Source: Methanococcus aeolicus Nankai-3
Lineage (GTDB): Archaea > AGJL01 > Methanococci > Methanococcales > Methanococcaceae
Direction: 5' to 3'
Length of the DNA stretch: 64,000 nucleotides
Assembly (NCBI RefSeq): GCF_000017185.1
Contig: NC_009635.1
Coordinates: forward strand, 498,563 to 562,562
Below are positions 1 through 8,394 of this stretch, piece by piece. Each line of letters starts with the position of its first letter. Within the stretch, counting starts at the first letter, position 1. A program made the translations under genes and the position numbers. The notes under the pieces are model-generated. The model was not told the DNA's origin. It searched no databases and saw only the letters and a program-made list of their open reading frames with translations.

Positions 1-817
1 ATTGGGCGATATTCCTGGAGTTATTGTACTTGCAGGTTGTTCCAACTACCATAATGGAGAAAATGAAATAGCCCTTATTACAGAAGAATTTTTAAAAAGA
101 GGGTATATTGTAGTGGCTGCGGGATGTGTGGCCATGGACATAGGACTTTATATGGATAAAGACGGAAAAACACTTTACGAAAAATTCTCTGGCGACTTTG
201 ACAAAGGGGGACTTCTAAATGTAGGTCCATGCGTTGCAAATGCTCATGCCATCGGTAGTGCCATCAAAATAGCAAATATATTTGCAAAAATACCCCTTGA
301 AAATAATTTTACAAATGTAGCAGACTATATATTAAACAGGGTCGGGGCATGCGTAATTGCATGGGGTGCCATGAGTCAGAAGGCAGTAGCAATTGCAACC
401 GGCGCGAATAGGTGGGGCATACCTGCTGTGGTTGGGCCTCATTCATCCAAATACAGAAGATTGTATTTAGGAGAATCAGAATTAAGAGAAATTACCGATA
501 AACGAACAAATGAAAAGGTGAAATGCGAACCCGCCCCGTTGCACTTAATATATTGTGCTGAAAGTATGAATGAATGTATGGCAATGGTGGCAAAATCTTG
601 CATAAGGCCTAATGATACCCCAAAAGGAAGATTAATAAAATTAACTCATTATGTGGACATATATAAAAAATACTATGGGTGCCTACCAGATGATTTACAC
701 TTATATATTAGAAATGAAAGGGAAATTCCTTATGAAGATAAAAAAGAAATATTAAAATTCCTTAAAGAAAAAGAATGGAATCCAAGAAATGCTCCAAATG
801 AACCTTCCATATTGTAG
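1..817 (+). CDS. cdhA: CO dehydrogenase/acetyl-CoA synthase alpha subunit (CdhA), C-terminal part
   Basis: This is the last 271 or so codons of the Ni-Fe CO dehydrogenase subunit of the archaeal ACDS complex, which interconverts CO2 and CO for acetyl-CoA synthesis in the cytoplasm. The reading frame enters from outside the window (first full codon at position 2), so the true start is not seen. The visible part has the conserved C-cluster region: [27 protein letters not shown] and the segment [14 protein letters not shown], followed by GIPAVVGPH. The cysteines fit cluster ligands of the family. It ends at a TAG at 815-817 and is convergent with the regulator gene downstream. The rest of the cdh operon would lie upstream or elsewhere. 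The family assignment is firm. Confidence 0.93.
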   Translation, partial: LGDIPGVIVLAGCSNYHNGENEIALITEEFLKRGYIVVAAGCVAMDIGLYMDKDGKTLYEKFSGDFDKGGLLNVGPCVANAHAIGSAIKIANIFAKIPLENNFTNVADYILNRVGACVIAWGAMSQKAVAIATGANRWGIPAVVGPHSSKYRRLYLGESELREITDKRTNEKVKCEPAPLHLIYCAESMNECMAMVAKSCIRPNDTPKGRLIKLTHYVDIYKKYYGCLPDDLHLYIRNEREIPYEDKKEILKFLKEKEWNPRNAPNEPSIL

Positions 818-830
818 AGGGCGTGGCTAA

Positions 831-1313
831 TTAATCTAACTCTCCTCTATTATCCTTAATTATTTTTAAAAATATTGCATTTTTTTGGCATAATTCTTGA
901 CATAACTCACATCCACAACATTTATTTTTATCAATATTGATTAGATCGTTTTCAATAGTTATTGCCTTTGTTGGACATATGTCAATACATATTTTACATA
1001 AATTACATTTACTGGAAATGGCTACATCAACATCAATATTATCAGAAATTAATGTTTCCGTAATTGTAGTTACAATGTCATTGTCATCACATACGGTTTT
1101 AATAAAAAGAACAGCATCTCGCGGATAAAATTTTTCGGCCGTGACTTTTGCACATTTAACAGCTTCTTTTGCAGGTATCCGTCCAGCCAAATAATGGGTA
1201 ATTACAGTCCTATCTACATTAAGTAATTTTGCAATCTCTTCATGTGTTAAACCTTTTTCCCGAAGTTTTTTTGCCGTGAGTGCCCTTAAACCTGCCAATA
1301 TATGTTGAGTCAT
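831..1313 (-). CDS. HTH transcriptional regulator with 4Fe-4S ferredoxin domain
   Basis: A 160-residue protein. Residues 1-60 look like a helix-turn-helix DNA-binding domain (GLTHEEIAKLLNVDRTVITHYLAGR). Residues about 100-150 hold a ferredoxin-like pair of clusters, CNLCKICIDICP and CCGCELCQELCQ. A fused HTH and iron-sulfur domain suggests a redox- or ferredoxin-responsive regulator. It is tail to tail with cdhA, 13 bp apart, so it is not in that operon. The start ATG at 1313 follows a GGTGAT ribosome site. The targets are unknown; kor or cdh control is only a guess from position. Confidence 0.8.
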   Translation of the reverse strand: MTQHILAGLRALTAKKLREKGLTHEEIAKLLNVDRTVITHYLAGRIPAKEAVKCAKVTAEKFYPRDAVLFIKTVCDDNDIVTTITETLISDNIDVDVAISSKCNLCKICIDICPTKAITIENDLINIDKNKCCGCELCQELCQKNAIFLKIIKDNRGELD

Positions 1314-1696
1314 AATATCACCATTAAATATTAAAATATAAATTTATTATGTAAATCGATGCTCTTGGCATAAATGACAATCCATTAAATGGATAATTAT
1401 GATATATGGGTCATTGAACATAGGTCATTTATTGTCGATTCACCAAACATACAAATATAGGCCATACGATATATGATAATATATATTATATATTTATCCT
1501 CCTTAAAAAATAAAAACTATTTAAAAATTTCATATATCCTACATTCAATTCTTTACGGCTTTGCTACCTTCTCTGGAATCTTTTTATATTATTCCATAAT
1601 ATCGGGAAGCCCATAAATCTGTCATAAGGTCCAACAAGAGGAATATTTTTATTATATTATTTGGTGGCATATATATTTTTGTTCAGATATTACCCT
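1314..1696. other. Intergenic region with an inverted repeat and a possible gene remnant
   Basis: About 380 bp without an intact gene. Near 1382-1396 there is a perfect short inverted repeat, ATCCATT-A-AATGGAT, in the region that should hold the promoter of the HTH regulator. Around 1550-1650 the minus strand reads as a short protein-like stretch ending in a stop (PYDRFMGFPILWNN), which may be a decayed gene end. I could not identify it. Confidence 0.35.
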
Positions 1697-2230
1697 TTAT
1701 TTGTGCCCTAATTCAAAACCTTTTTCTAGAGCTTTTAAGTTTAATTCTTTAAATTTTGGCGGCACGACATCAAATACGGCATTTTTTAAAGATTCTTTTG
1801 ATATCGTGTTTGTAATACTAACCAACGCCCCAAGCATTACAACATTGGCAACTATTTTATTTCCAATATCATAGGCCATTTGAGTGGCGGGAATTGGGTA
1901 TATATTTATATCTTTTCTGTTGGGAAAATTATTCATCATATCTGGGTCATAAATAAGGATTTTTCCAGACTTCAAATCTCTTATATATATGTCCAAAGAC
2001 TCCTGAGACATTGCAACCAATACATCTAAATTTCTAACTTTTGGATAGTCTTTTGAATTATCAGAGATTACTACTTCTGCGCGGGATATTCCTCCCCTAG
2101 CTTCTGGGCCTATTGATTGGGTTTGAAAAGCATAATTATTTTCATACAGTGCTGCCGCCCTTCCCAATATTATACCTGATAAAAGTATGCCTTGGCCCCC
2201 AAATCCTGCAAATCTTATTTCTTTTCTCAT
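1697..2230 (-). CDS. korC: 2-oxoglutarate:ferredoxin oxidoreductase gamma subunit
   Basis: A 177-residue pyruvate/ketoacid ferredoxin oxidoreductase catalytic-domain protein. The N-terminus carries FAGFGGQGILLSG, diagnostic of the gamma subunit, followed by the AYEN/QTQSIGPEARGG region. With KorA, B and D it forms the cytoplasmic enzyme linking 2-oxoglutarate and succinyl-CoA through ferredoxin; in methanogens with an incomplete reductive TCA cycle it works toward 2-oxoglutarate for glutamate synthesis. It is the last gene of the kor cluster (order D-A-B-C on this strand), but a 186-bp gap containing an inserted MITE-like element separates it from korB. The start follows GGCGAT. Confidence 0.93.
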   Translation of the reverse strand: MRKEIRFAGFGGQGILLSGIILGRAAALYENNYAFQTQSIGPEARGGISRAEVVISDNSKDYPKVRNLDVLVAMSQESLDIYIRDLKSGKILIYDPDMMNNFPNRKDINIYPIPATQMAYDIGNKIVANVVMLGALVSITNTISKESLKNAVFDVVPPKFKELNLKALEKGFELGHK

Positions 2231-2302
2231 AATATCGCCATAATAATTAATTTCTTAATTCTTTTAATGTTAATTGGTATTTTATCAACATTTTTCCTTT
2301 AT

Positions 2303-2421
2303 TATAGTTAATCTTCAAAAATTGTCCCACATTAGTTCTAAATATTAAGCTTAATGTGGGGTGTTATATATACAGTCCTATCCGTATATCGTAATGCTAA
2401 ATAGTTCGAAGATTGACTATA
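2303..2421. repeat. MITE-like element (copy 1) between korB and korC
   Basis: A 119-bp element bounded by TATAGTTAATCTTC on the left and GAAGATTGACTATA on the right, which are inverted copies of each other. It shares these ends with elements near 9.8, 11.7, 14.0, 19.7 and 22.3 kb. Its right end overlaps the end of korB: the TAG stop of korB lies inside the terminal repeat. Internally there is another inverted repeat (CCCACATTA with TAATGTGGG). No coding potential. Confidence 0.8.
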
Positions 2422-3217
2422 TTTTATATAATTCATCGGTAAATTCTGGCTGTTCTTTATTCACAAATTCCCCAATCAAAAGTTTTCCATTTAATTCTTC
2501 CTCGTTTGATAGATTTTTTGCTTTATTTATCGATATAGTGTTTGATTTAATCAATTTCATAAGCTCTGTGTTGGAGTTCATATTATTCATTCTTCCATAA
2601 TATGTATAACATTGGGACATTACTTCAATAAATGCTAACCCCTTTGTTTTTATTCCCTTTTTAATGGATTTTACCAATTGGAACGGGTGGTTAGTAGTCC
2701 ATCTTGCAACATATGAAGCCCCAGAAGCTTCGGCTAATTTACATAAATCAAAAGGTCTTTCTGGATTTCCATATGGCGCCGTGGTTCCTTTTTTTCCAGT
2801 GGGCGTAGTTGGAGAAATTTGCCCTCCTGTCATGCCGTATGTATGGTTATTTACACAAATAATTGTAATATCGATGTTTCTTCTACATGCATGTATAAAG
2901 TGATTTCCCCCAATAGCCGCACAATCTCCATCGCCAGTAAATGTAATTACATTTAAATCGGGGTCATAAGATTTAATCCCCGTTGCAAATGCAATGGGTC
3001 TTCCATGGGTTGTATGCATTGAATCACAATTAAAATATCCGGGAATTCTTGAAGAGCATCCTATTCCTGATGTCATTATTGTATTGTCCATATCCATATT
3101 TAAATCATCAAATACCTTGCATGCACAATTTATAATTGTTCCAATTCCGCATCCCGAACAAAACATATGGGGCAATCGGTCTTCTCTTAAATATTTTAAA
3201 GCAAAATGTTGTTCCAT
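2417..3217 (-). CDS. korB: 2-oxoglutarate:ferredoxin oxidoreductase beta subunit
   Basis: A 266-residue thiamine-diphosphate-binding subunit. Visible features are FCSGCGIGTI near residue 20, the TPP motif region GDGDCAAIGGNHFIHA with the following NNHTYGMTGGQ, and TTAPYGNPERPFD. It pairs with KorA to form the active site for oxidative decarboxylation or reductive carboxylation of 2-oxoglutarate. It begins 3 bp after korA ends, so translation is probably coupled. Its stop codon TAG is part of the inverted end of a MITE-like element, which means the element has set or altered the C-terminus. Confidence 0.94.
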   Translation of the reverse strand: MEQHFALKYLREDRLPHMFCSGCGIGTIINCACKVFDDLNMDMDNTIMTSGIGCSSRIPGYFNCDSMHTTHGRPIAFATGIKSYDPDLNVITFTGDGDCAAIGGNHFIHACRRNIDITIICVNNHTYGMTGGQISPTTPTGKKGTTAPYGNPERPFDLCKLAEASGASYVARWTTNHPFQLVKSIKKGIKTKGLAFIEVMSQCYTYYGRMNNMNSNTELMKLIKSNTISINKAKNLSNEEELNGKLLIGEFVNKEQPEFTDELYKI

Positions 3218-3220
3218 GAT

Positions 3221-4366
3221 TTACCTCTTTGTTATTATATCAATAATTTCCCCTGGGAGATGTATTTCTCCACCAGTCTTTGGAAGCAATATCACTTCAC
3301 AGAACCCTTTTGACGCCCTTTCCACTTCCCTCGAAATTTGACCAAAATTCATTTCAGGAACAATAATTTTTTCTGTTTTTTTGGCAATTTCTAATATTTT
3401 ATTATCTGGGAATGGCCAAACTACCTCTAACCTGAAAAAACCCGCACTAACTCCATTTTCCCTAAGTTCATTTACCGCAGTTTCCGCAGACCTTGACGGA
3501 GCTCCATAGGATACCACCACAACATCTCCACAATCATCCATATATTTTTCCTCATAGGATACAATATCATCTAAATTGTCCAATATTTTATCGTTTAATC
3601 TTTTGACTAATTTATGATGTTCATTGGGTTTTGATGCTGCATCAGGATATCCTTTTTCATTGTGGGTTAATCCCGTTATATGGGACCTGTACCCTTTACC
3701 AAATATGGGCATTTTAGGAATTAAATCCTCCTCCGGATAAAATGGAAGTTTATTAAGTCCCTCTTTTCTTTTAACTATCTCAATTTCTTCTGGTATGGTT
3801 AGTTTTTCCCGCATATGTCCTACTATTTCATCACTCATCACAAAGGCTGGGACCCTATATTTTTCAGAAAGATTAAAAGCCTTTATTGTATATTCAAAAC
3901 ATTCTTGAACCGATGATGGTGCCAAGGCAATTATTTGATAATCGCCATGAGAACCCCATTTTGCCTGCATCATATCACTTTGAGATGCCATTGTAGGTTG
4001 TCCTGTTGAGGGAGCTCCCCTCTGTACATTGACTATAACAAATGGAGTTTCCGTCATTACTCCATATCCTATATGCTCCTGCATCAAACTAAAACCCGGT
4101 CCGCTTGTAGCCGTCATTACCTTTGCACCAGTCCATGATGACCCAATAACAGCTGCTAATGCTCCTATTTCATCCTCCATCTGAATAAATGCTTTCCCAA
4201 TTTGTGGCAATCTTTTTGCCATTCTTTCGGCAACCTCTGATGATGGTGTAATTGGATAACCTGCAAAAAAATCGCATCCTACGGCAATTGCACCTTCGGC
4301 ACATGCTTCATTACCTTGCATAAAATAACTACCGGGTTTAAGTTTTCCATTGATATCTAATGTCAT
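3221..4366 (-). CDS. korA: 2-oxoglutarate:ferredoxin oxidoreductase alpha subunit
   Basis: A 381-residue alpha subunit. Typical features are QGNEACAEGAIAVGCDFFAGYPITPSSEV at the N-terminus, the QMEDEIGALAAVIGSSWTGAKVMTATSGPG block and the C-terminal VPEMNFGQ. Length and order match KorA of methanogens, as distinct from pyruvate (Por) or branched-chain (Vor) enzymes; the four-subunit arrangement starting with a ferredoxin gene supports 2-oxoglutarate. It overlaps korD by 4 bp. Two GGAGCTCC palindromes lie inside the gene (3498 and 4011). Confidence 0.92.
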   Translation of the reverse strand: MTLDINGKLKPGSYFMQGNEACAEGAIAVGCDFFAGYPITPSSEVAERMAKRLPQIGKAFIQMEDEIGALAAVIGSSWTGAKVMTATSGPGFSLMQEHIGYGVMTETPFVIVNVQRGAPSTGQPTMASQSDMMQAKWGSHGDYQIIALAPSSVQECFEYTIKAFNLSEKYRVPAFVMSDEIVGHMREKLTIPEEIEIVKRKEGLNKLPFYPEEDLIPKMPIFGKGYRSHITGLTHNEKGYPDAASKPNEHHKLVKRLNDKILDNLDDIVSYEEKYMDDCGDVVVVSYGAPSRSAETAVNELRENGVSAGFFRLEVVWPFPDNKILEIAKKTEKIIVPEMNFGQISREVERASKGFCEVILLPKTGGEIHLPGEIIDIITKR

Positions 4367-4560
4367 TTCTTCACCACAATTGATTGGTCAGGACATATTA
4401 ATTCACAAATACCGCAATAATTACAATTTTCAATATTTTCGACCATTGATGGATAAATTCCTTTTTTATTTAATTCCTTGGAAACTCCAAATACATTTTT
4501 TGGACAGGAATCTATGCAAATATAACATCCTTTGCATAATTCCTCATATATCGATATCAT
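4363..4560 (-). CDS. korD: 2-oxoglutarate:ferredoxin oxidoreductase delta (ferredoxin) subunit
   Basis: A 65-residue two-cluster ferredoxin with the pattern CKGCYICIDSCP and CNYCGICELICP. It is the electron-transfer subunit of the Kor complex and the first gene of the operon, overlapping korA by 4 bp. The start follows GGGGTGAT, the usual ribosome site in this genome. The promoter region upstream carries a 17-bp inverted repeat that may be an operator. Confidence 0.93.
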   Translation of the reverse strand: MISIYEELCKGCYICIDSCPKNVFGVSKELNKKGIYPSMVENIENCNYCGICELICPDQSIVVKK

Positions 4561-4599
4561 ATCATCACCCCAACATAATCTCTAGTCTGTTGTATATTA

Positions 4600-4616
4600 T
4601 GTGTATATACTACACA
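4600..4616. promoter_or_regulatory. korD: Operator-like inverted repeat upstream of kor
   Basis: A perfect 17-bp inverted repeat TGTGTA-TATAC-TACACA, 40 bp before korD. The same sequence with flanks recurs at 4784-4800. Its symmetry and place at the promoter suggest a repressor or activator site; the protein is unknown. Confidence 0.5.
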
Positions 4617-4783
4617 TATATAAATGTTATCTTAATTAACTATGGTCTATCTTTGGCGTTTTTCAGCCACATATATTGGGAAAGCTAAATTATAATAAGT
4701 TCAAAAACTGTCCCTTTATTGTTCCAAATAATAAGTGCAATAAGACGAAAGGTCAGTAAAAATAAATAATAAGTATTATATTA

Positions 4784-4800
4784 TGTGTATATACTACACA
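4784..4800. promoter_or_regulatory. Second copy of the operator-like inverted repeat
   Basis: Same 17 bp as at 4600-4616, with the flanking TATTAT and ATATATAAA also repeated, so a block of about 30 bp is duplicated in direct orientation. Here it stands 38 bp before a short plus-strand reading frame at 4839. The following TATATAAA could serve as a TATA box on this strand. Confidence 0.45.
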
Positions 4801-4838
4801 TATATAAAATTATATATTATATTAGGGGAGCTCCCGAT

Positions 4839-4925
4839 ATGAATATGGCAAAAAAAGCAGTTGATATATTTAAAAATTTGAATAGCAATTCAGAATTGGT
4901 ATGCCCATTTACCAAGAATTGTTAA
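4839..4925 (+). pseudogene. Truncated 28-codon reading frame after the duplicated promoter element
   Basis: Starts with ATG at 4839 and gives a 28-residue peptide (begins MNMAKKAVDIFKNL) before a TAA. A GGAGCTCC palindrome lies just before it in place of a normal ribosome site. It looks like the start of a longer protein that has lost its remainder. It could be a real small protein, but I see no support. Not recognised. Confidence 0.3.
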
Positions 4926-4970
4926 TACCAATAAATTCAAAATTGATATTCTTGCTGATAAGATAAAAAA

Positions 4971-5252
4971 TTATTTAATTGCATTTAATTTTCTTTTTAT
5001 TGTATTCTCTTTGTCTATTCTTTCATCAATTTTTAAAGAGCTAACAACTCTTTTTGTATCGCTCAAAACTTCCCGATGGGCCTCTTTAAATGCCTCTAAT
5101 ATCTCGTCCAAATCTCCCTCCAATACGGTCCCCATAGCACTTGGCTCTATTTTTAAATCATATTTTTTAAAAACTTTCAATGCATTTTTAACATATTTTG
5201 AAACGCTCGGACCTTCGCCCAATGGAATTATGCTTATTTCTGCAACTACCAT
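4971..5252 (-). CDS. MTH1187 family (DUF77) thiamine-binding-type protein
   Basis: A 93-residue protein of the MTH1187/YkoF-like family: VVAEISIIPLGEGPSVSKYVKNALKVFKK followed by EPSAMGTVLEGDLDEILEAFKEAH, the usual pattern of this short ferredoxin-like-fold family. Members bind thiamine or related compounds and usually form oligomers in the cytoplasm. The start follows an AGATGGTAAA context. It stands alone between the kor promoter region and an Arg tRNA. Confidence 0.8.
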   Translation of the reverse strand: MVVAEISIIPLGEGPSVSKYVKNALKVFKKYDLKIEPSAMGTVLEGDLDEILEAFKEAHREVLSDTKRVVSSLKIDERIDKENTIKRKLNAIK

Positions 5253-5348
5253 TTTACCATCTCTATTTTAATAATAAAAATATTAATTATTATCACACTG
5301 TCTTTTTAACTATATTTTACAAATATATTCTTTTTAAATATTAAAAAA

Positions 5349-5422
5349 CGCTCCTGCCGGGATTTGAACCCGAGTCTGCGAATCCGCAGTTCGCAAGCAT
5401 ATCCTAACTAACCCACAGGAGC
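5349..5422 (-). tRNA. tRNA-Arg, anticodon GCG (predicted)
   Basis: Read on the minus strand, the 7-bp acceptor stem is GCTCCTG with CAGGAGC and a G discriminator base. The anticodon stem GCGAA/TTCGC encloses the loop CTGCGGA, which gives anticodon GCG. The T arm is TCGGG-TTCAAAT-CCCGG. The D arm contains AGTTAGGA but its stem pairs weakly as I drew it, so the isotype should be confirmed by a tRNA search. No CCA is encoded and I see no intron. Confidence 0.8.
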
Positions 5423-5786
5423 AACAATTTTAATGCAAAATAAAAAATAAAAATAAATATAACTAAATTATGGTCGGTTCGAGAACTTTTTGCACCAATT
5501 GGCGTGTAAAATATATATTGATTTAAATCTCCAATGAAATACTTTGAGATTTTTTGACCTCTGATGAACACAGTTTCCGAACAGCCATTAGTTAATCAAC
5601 AATAATATATATGTTCTTTATATTTTGTTTTTCCATATTATATAATGTATATGACTATATTTTGACCTTTTTATAAAAATACAGCTAATGCATTTATTCA
5701 ATAACCATATTTATGTCAATAGTCCGTTGATTACTATGTGTATTGTTATTTATTATATTATCGTATATATACTTATACTTGTGCGA
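5423..5786. other. Intergenic region, nothing firm
   Basis: About 360 bp of A+T-rich sequence between the tRNA and mfnB. It holds the presumptive tRNA promoter at its left edge and a short piece (GGTTCGAGAA near 5474) like the ends of the hairpin array at 6.7 kb. No gene or strong hairpin is visible. Confidence 0.4.
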
Positions 5787-6494
5787 TTATTCACATAATT
5801 TAACTAATTCCTCTACTAATTCCTTTTGTATTGTTCCTTCATTTCTGTCCCCATATGAGCAGGCCGCCCCTCTAATTCCAACAATATCGCAACCTAATTT
5901 TTTTAATATTGCAATTTCTTCTTTTTTTATTGAACCTGCCAATGCACTTTTCAAACCATAGCTCCTGGTTTCTTCGATAAATTCTTTCAATAATTTTTCG
6001 TCCAAATGGTCGAACAATGACATGCCATCTTTTAATGCTGTATCGAGCATGGCAACATCACAGCCCGAATCTCTCGCAATTTTTGGTATTATGAGTGGGT
6101 CAACAGCTCCAACCCTATATGCATCGGCATAACCTGCTGCAACAACAATTTTATTTTTATCTACTGATTTTACGGCTTTAACAACTTTTTCCATAACATC
6201 TACGGCTTCATAATATGTTTTTGTCCCATATAATCCTACTTTTATATAATCTGCACCACTAACAGCAACACCAAGAGCTGCAAGAGATACCGTTCCAGGC
6301 TTATATGGAACATCGCCCACAGTAGCACTAACCAGTAAATTTTTTGGAGTTATATTTTTTACTTCTTCTATTACCCATGGGAAATTTGCCCCCAATGAAC
6401 CCTCAGGAGGGTTCTTTACATCAATTATATGGGCCCCGCCAGCAATAGCTTCTTTCGCTTCTTCGATATTTTTTGGACTTATCAATAATAACAT
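5787..6494 (-). CDS. mfnB: (5-formylfuran-3-yl)methyl phosphate synthase (MfnB)
   Basis: A 235-residue TIM-barrel protein of the DUF556 family. MfnB makes 4-(hydroxymethyl)-2-furancarboxaldehyde phosphate from two glyceraldehyde-3-phosphate molecules, the first step to the furan ring of methanofuran. The N-terminal [16 protein letters not shown] contains Lys27, the expected catalytic lysine, and the LDTALKDG segment carries another. [13 protein letters not shown] near the C-terminus is typical. Length matches the family. It is a single gene with a GGTGAA ribosome site. Confidence 0.93.
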   Translation of the reverse strand: MLLLISPKNIEEAKEAIAGGAHIIDVKNPPEGSLGANFPWVIEEVKNITPKNLLVSATVGDVPYKPGTVSLAALGVAVSGADYIKVGLYGTKTYYEAVDVMEKVVKAVKSVDKNKIVVAAGYADAYRVGAVDPLIIPKIARDSGCDVAMLDTALKDGMSLFDHLDEKLLKEFIEETRSYGLKSALAGSIKKEEIAILKKLGCDIVGIRGAACSYGDRNEGTIQKELVEELVKLCE

Positions 6495-6675
6495 ATATTC
6501 ACCTTTTAAGTATATATTTTGTAATATTTATTATTAATATCATAACATATAATATTTAACGACTATTTATACTAATAGTATATATATTATGCGATAATAG
6601 AGATAATACGATGAATGAGATAATGAAATTATTATGTTATATATGTGGTATAAAGTATGCAACCATATATATTGT

Positions 6676-6946
6676 GTGTTCGAAAACTCAATTCCGAAGC
6701 CAAATCCCAAAAGGAATTTGTTAAGCTAATCATAGATTAGTAGCTAAACCAAAGGTTGGGCAAATAAAATTTGCCAAACCATAGGACATTTAAATCAACA
6801 GGCATTAGGCAATCAGAGATTGCCTAACCCATAGCGAACAATGTTAGCGAAAGGCCATAAAAACTCAAAGGGTTTTCATTCAACCATAATATAATACTAT
6901 AAATATATGAATTTATTACTTCAAAAATTCTCGAACATACCATATT
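6676..6946. repeat. Train of short hairpins upstream of nhaP
   Basis: About 270 bp made of successive short palindromes, most with 3-nt loops: GCTAATC-ATA-GATTAG (6725), GGCAAAT-AAA-ATTTGCC (6759-6775), AGGCAATC-AGA-GATTGCCT (6807-6825), AAAACTC-AAA-GGGTTTT (near 6860) and a weaker one at 6701. Spacers often read AAACCA or AACCATAG. The ends, TGTTCGAAAA and TTCTCGAACA, are themselves inverted. No reading frame. It differs from CRISPR because the palindromes differ and the spacers are short. Confidence 0.6.
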
Positions 6947-7062
6947 AAATAATGGTAGATATTTATACAATATCTAAACCATTTAAAATGGACATAATAT
7001 TTAGTTAAGCAATGATAATAATATACAAATAATATACAAATTATTTTTATGAAGGTGTTTTA

Positions 7063-8322
7063 ATGGATTTAGCCATTGCCATAGGGTATTTAGCACTGTT
7101 GTTTATTTCTGGTTCAATTATCGCTAAAATCGGAGAGAAATTAAAACTTCCAGATATACCATTATTGTTAATATTTGGGTTAATAGCGGGACCTTTTTTA
7201 GGCATAATATCCACAGCAGACGCCCAAAATATATTTGAATATGTAGCAAATATTGGATTAATAGTATTGTTATTAGGTGGGGCTCTTGACATGAGGTGGA
7301 TTGTCTTAAAGAGAGTGTTAAACACAGTTTTAAAGTTAGATGTTATTGGATTAATCGGTGTTTTTGGAATTTCAGGATTATTATTTAATTTTATTTTTAA
7401 AATACCATTATTTAGTCCAATTGGTTATTTATATGGTGCTATTGTATGTGCCACCGACCCAGCTACACTTATGCCAGTATTTTCAAAATCAAAAATTGAC
7501 CCAAAAATAGCTTTAACTCTTGAAGCAGAAAGTGTATTTAATGACCCATTGGGTATTGTAGTTACAACTATAATGTTATCTACGCTAGGTCTTGCAGAGA
7601 ATTTAAACCCTATTTTGAATTTCATAACTCTTGCAATCGGTGGAGTAGTATTGGGGATAATAGGGGGGAAAATATTTGAAAAAACAGTATTAAAATGTGA
7701 TTTTAAAGAGTTTGTAGCTCCATTAGGTATTGGGTTATCATTATTGTTGTGGTATTTTGGTGAAGAGCTATTTCCATTATTGTCCTCAGGATACGAAATT
7801 AGCGGTTTTATGGCTGTTGCAATAATGGGATTATATTTGGGAAATACACTCACAAAATATGAAAAACAGTCAAAATATATTGAGGAAATTGATGAATTTT
7901 GTAGTATGTTATCTACTTTATTTAGGGTATTGATATTTGTATTTTTAGGTGCAAGTATAAGTTTATCGGTATTATCTGAATACTGGATTTTAGGATTATT
8001 ATGTGCGTTGGGCTCAATATTCATTGGAAGACCATTGGGAGTATTTGCTGCTACCTCAATACCGCCTGCAAGTGATATTAAAGAAAGAATATATTATTCA
8101 TTGGAAGGTCCAAGGGGCGTAGTTCCTGCGGCACTATCTGCCACCATCTATTCTTTAATAATGACTCACCCCGATGCAATTCCTAGTGCCATCACAGCAT
8201 ACATAGCCCCAGATGCAATAGCTGGTTCAATACTTGTTGCTACCTTTATGACAATACTGTTAAGTGTGGTTTTAGAGGCATCGTGGGCGGAGCTCCTGGG
8301 AAAAAAACTATTCAAATATTAA
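7063..8322 (+). CDS. nhaP: Na+/H+ antiporter, NhaP (CPA1) type
   Basis: A 419-residue polytopic membrane protein of the monovalent cation:proton antiporter-1 family, exchanging Na+ for H+ across the cytoplasmic membrane; Na+ cycling matters for methanogen energetics. About 12-13 hydrophobic segments are present. The unwound-helix motif ATDPATLMPVFSKS and the ion-binding pair in ESVFNDPLGIV (Asn-Asp, as in MjNhaP1) are intact, and GPRGVVPAALSATI is near the C-terminus. Length is like the characterised Methanocaldococcus NhaP1. The start follows GAAGGTG. A T-rich stretch follows the stop. Confidence 0.92.
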   Translation: MDLAIAIGYLALLFISGSIIAKIGEKLKLPDIPLLLIFGLIAGPFLGIISTADAQNIFEYVANIGLIVLLLGGALDMRWIVLKRVLNTVLKLDVIGLIGVFGISGLLFNFIFKIPLFSPIGYLYGAIVCATDPATLMPVFSKSKIDPKIALTLEAESVFNDPLGIVVTTIMLSTLGLAENLNPILNFITLAIGGVVLGIIGGKIFEKTVLKCDFKEFVAPLGIGLSLLLWYFGEELFPLLSSGYEISGFMAVAIMGLYLGNTLTKYEKQSKYIEEIDEFCSMLSTLFRVLIFVFLGASISLSVLSEYWILGLLCALGSIFIGRPLGVFAATSIPPASDIKERIYYSLEGPRGVVPAALSATIYSLIMTHPDAIPSAITAYIAPDAIAGSILVATFMTILLSVVLEASWAELLGKKLFKY

Positions 8323-8335
8323 ATACATTAAATAA

Positions 8336-8376
8336 TTTATTTTTTTTATCTTTATTTTTATTTTTATTTTTTTATT
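8336..8376 (+). terminator. T-rich transcription terminator after nhaP
   Basis: Runs of T (about 8, 5, 5 and 7 in succession) begin 14 bp after the nhaP stop. Archaeal RNA polymerase terminates at such oligo-T tracts without a hairpin. The wecC start is about 20 bp beyond. Confidence 0.55.
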
Positions 8377-8394
8377 ACATACATCGGTGATTAA

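Noticed and set aside
6676-6946. Possible CRISPR array
   Set aside because: The repeated units are palindromes with different sequences and 3-nt loops, spacers are only about 8 nt, and no cas gene is near.
7425-8024. Long minus-strand frame within nhaP
   Set aside because: Shadow of the antiporter gene; composition is Asn/Pro/Ser-rich as usual for antisense frames.
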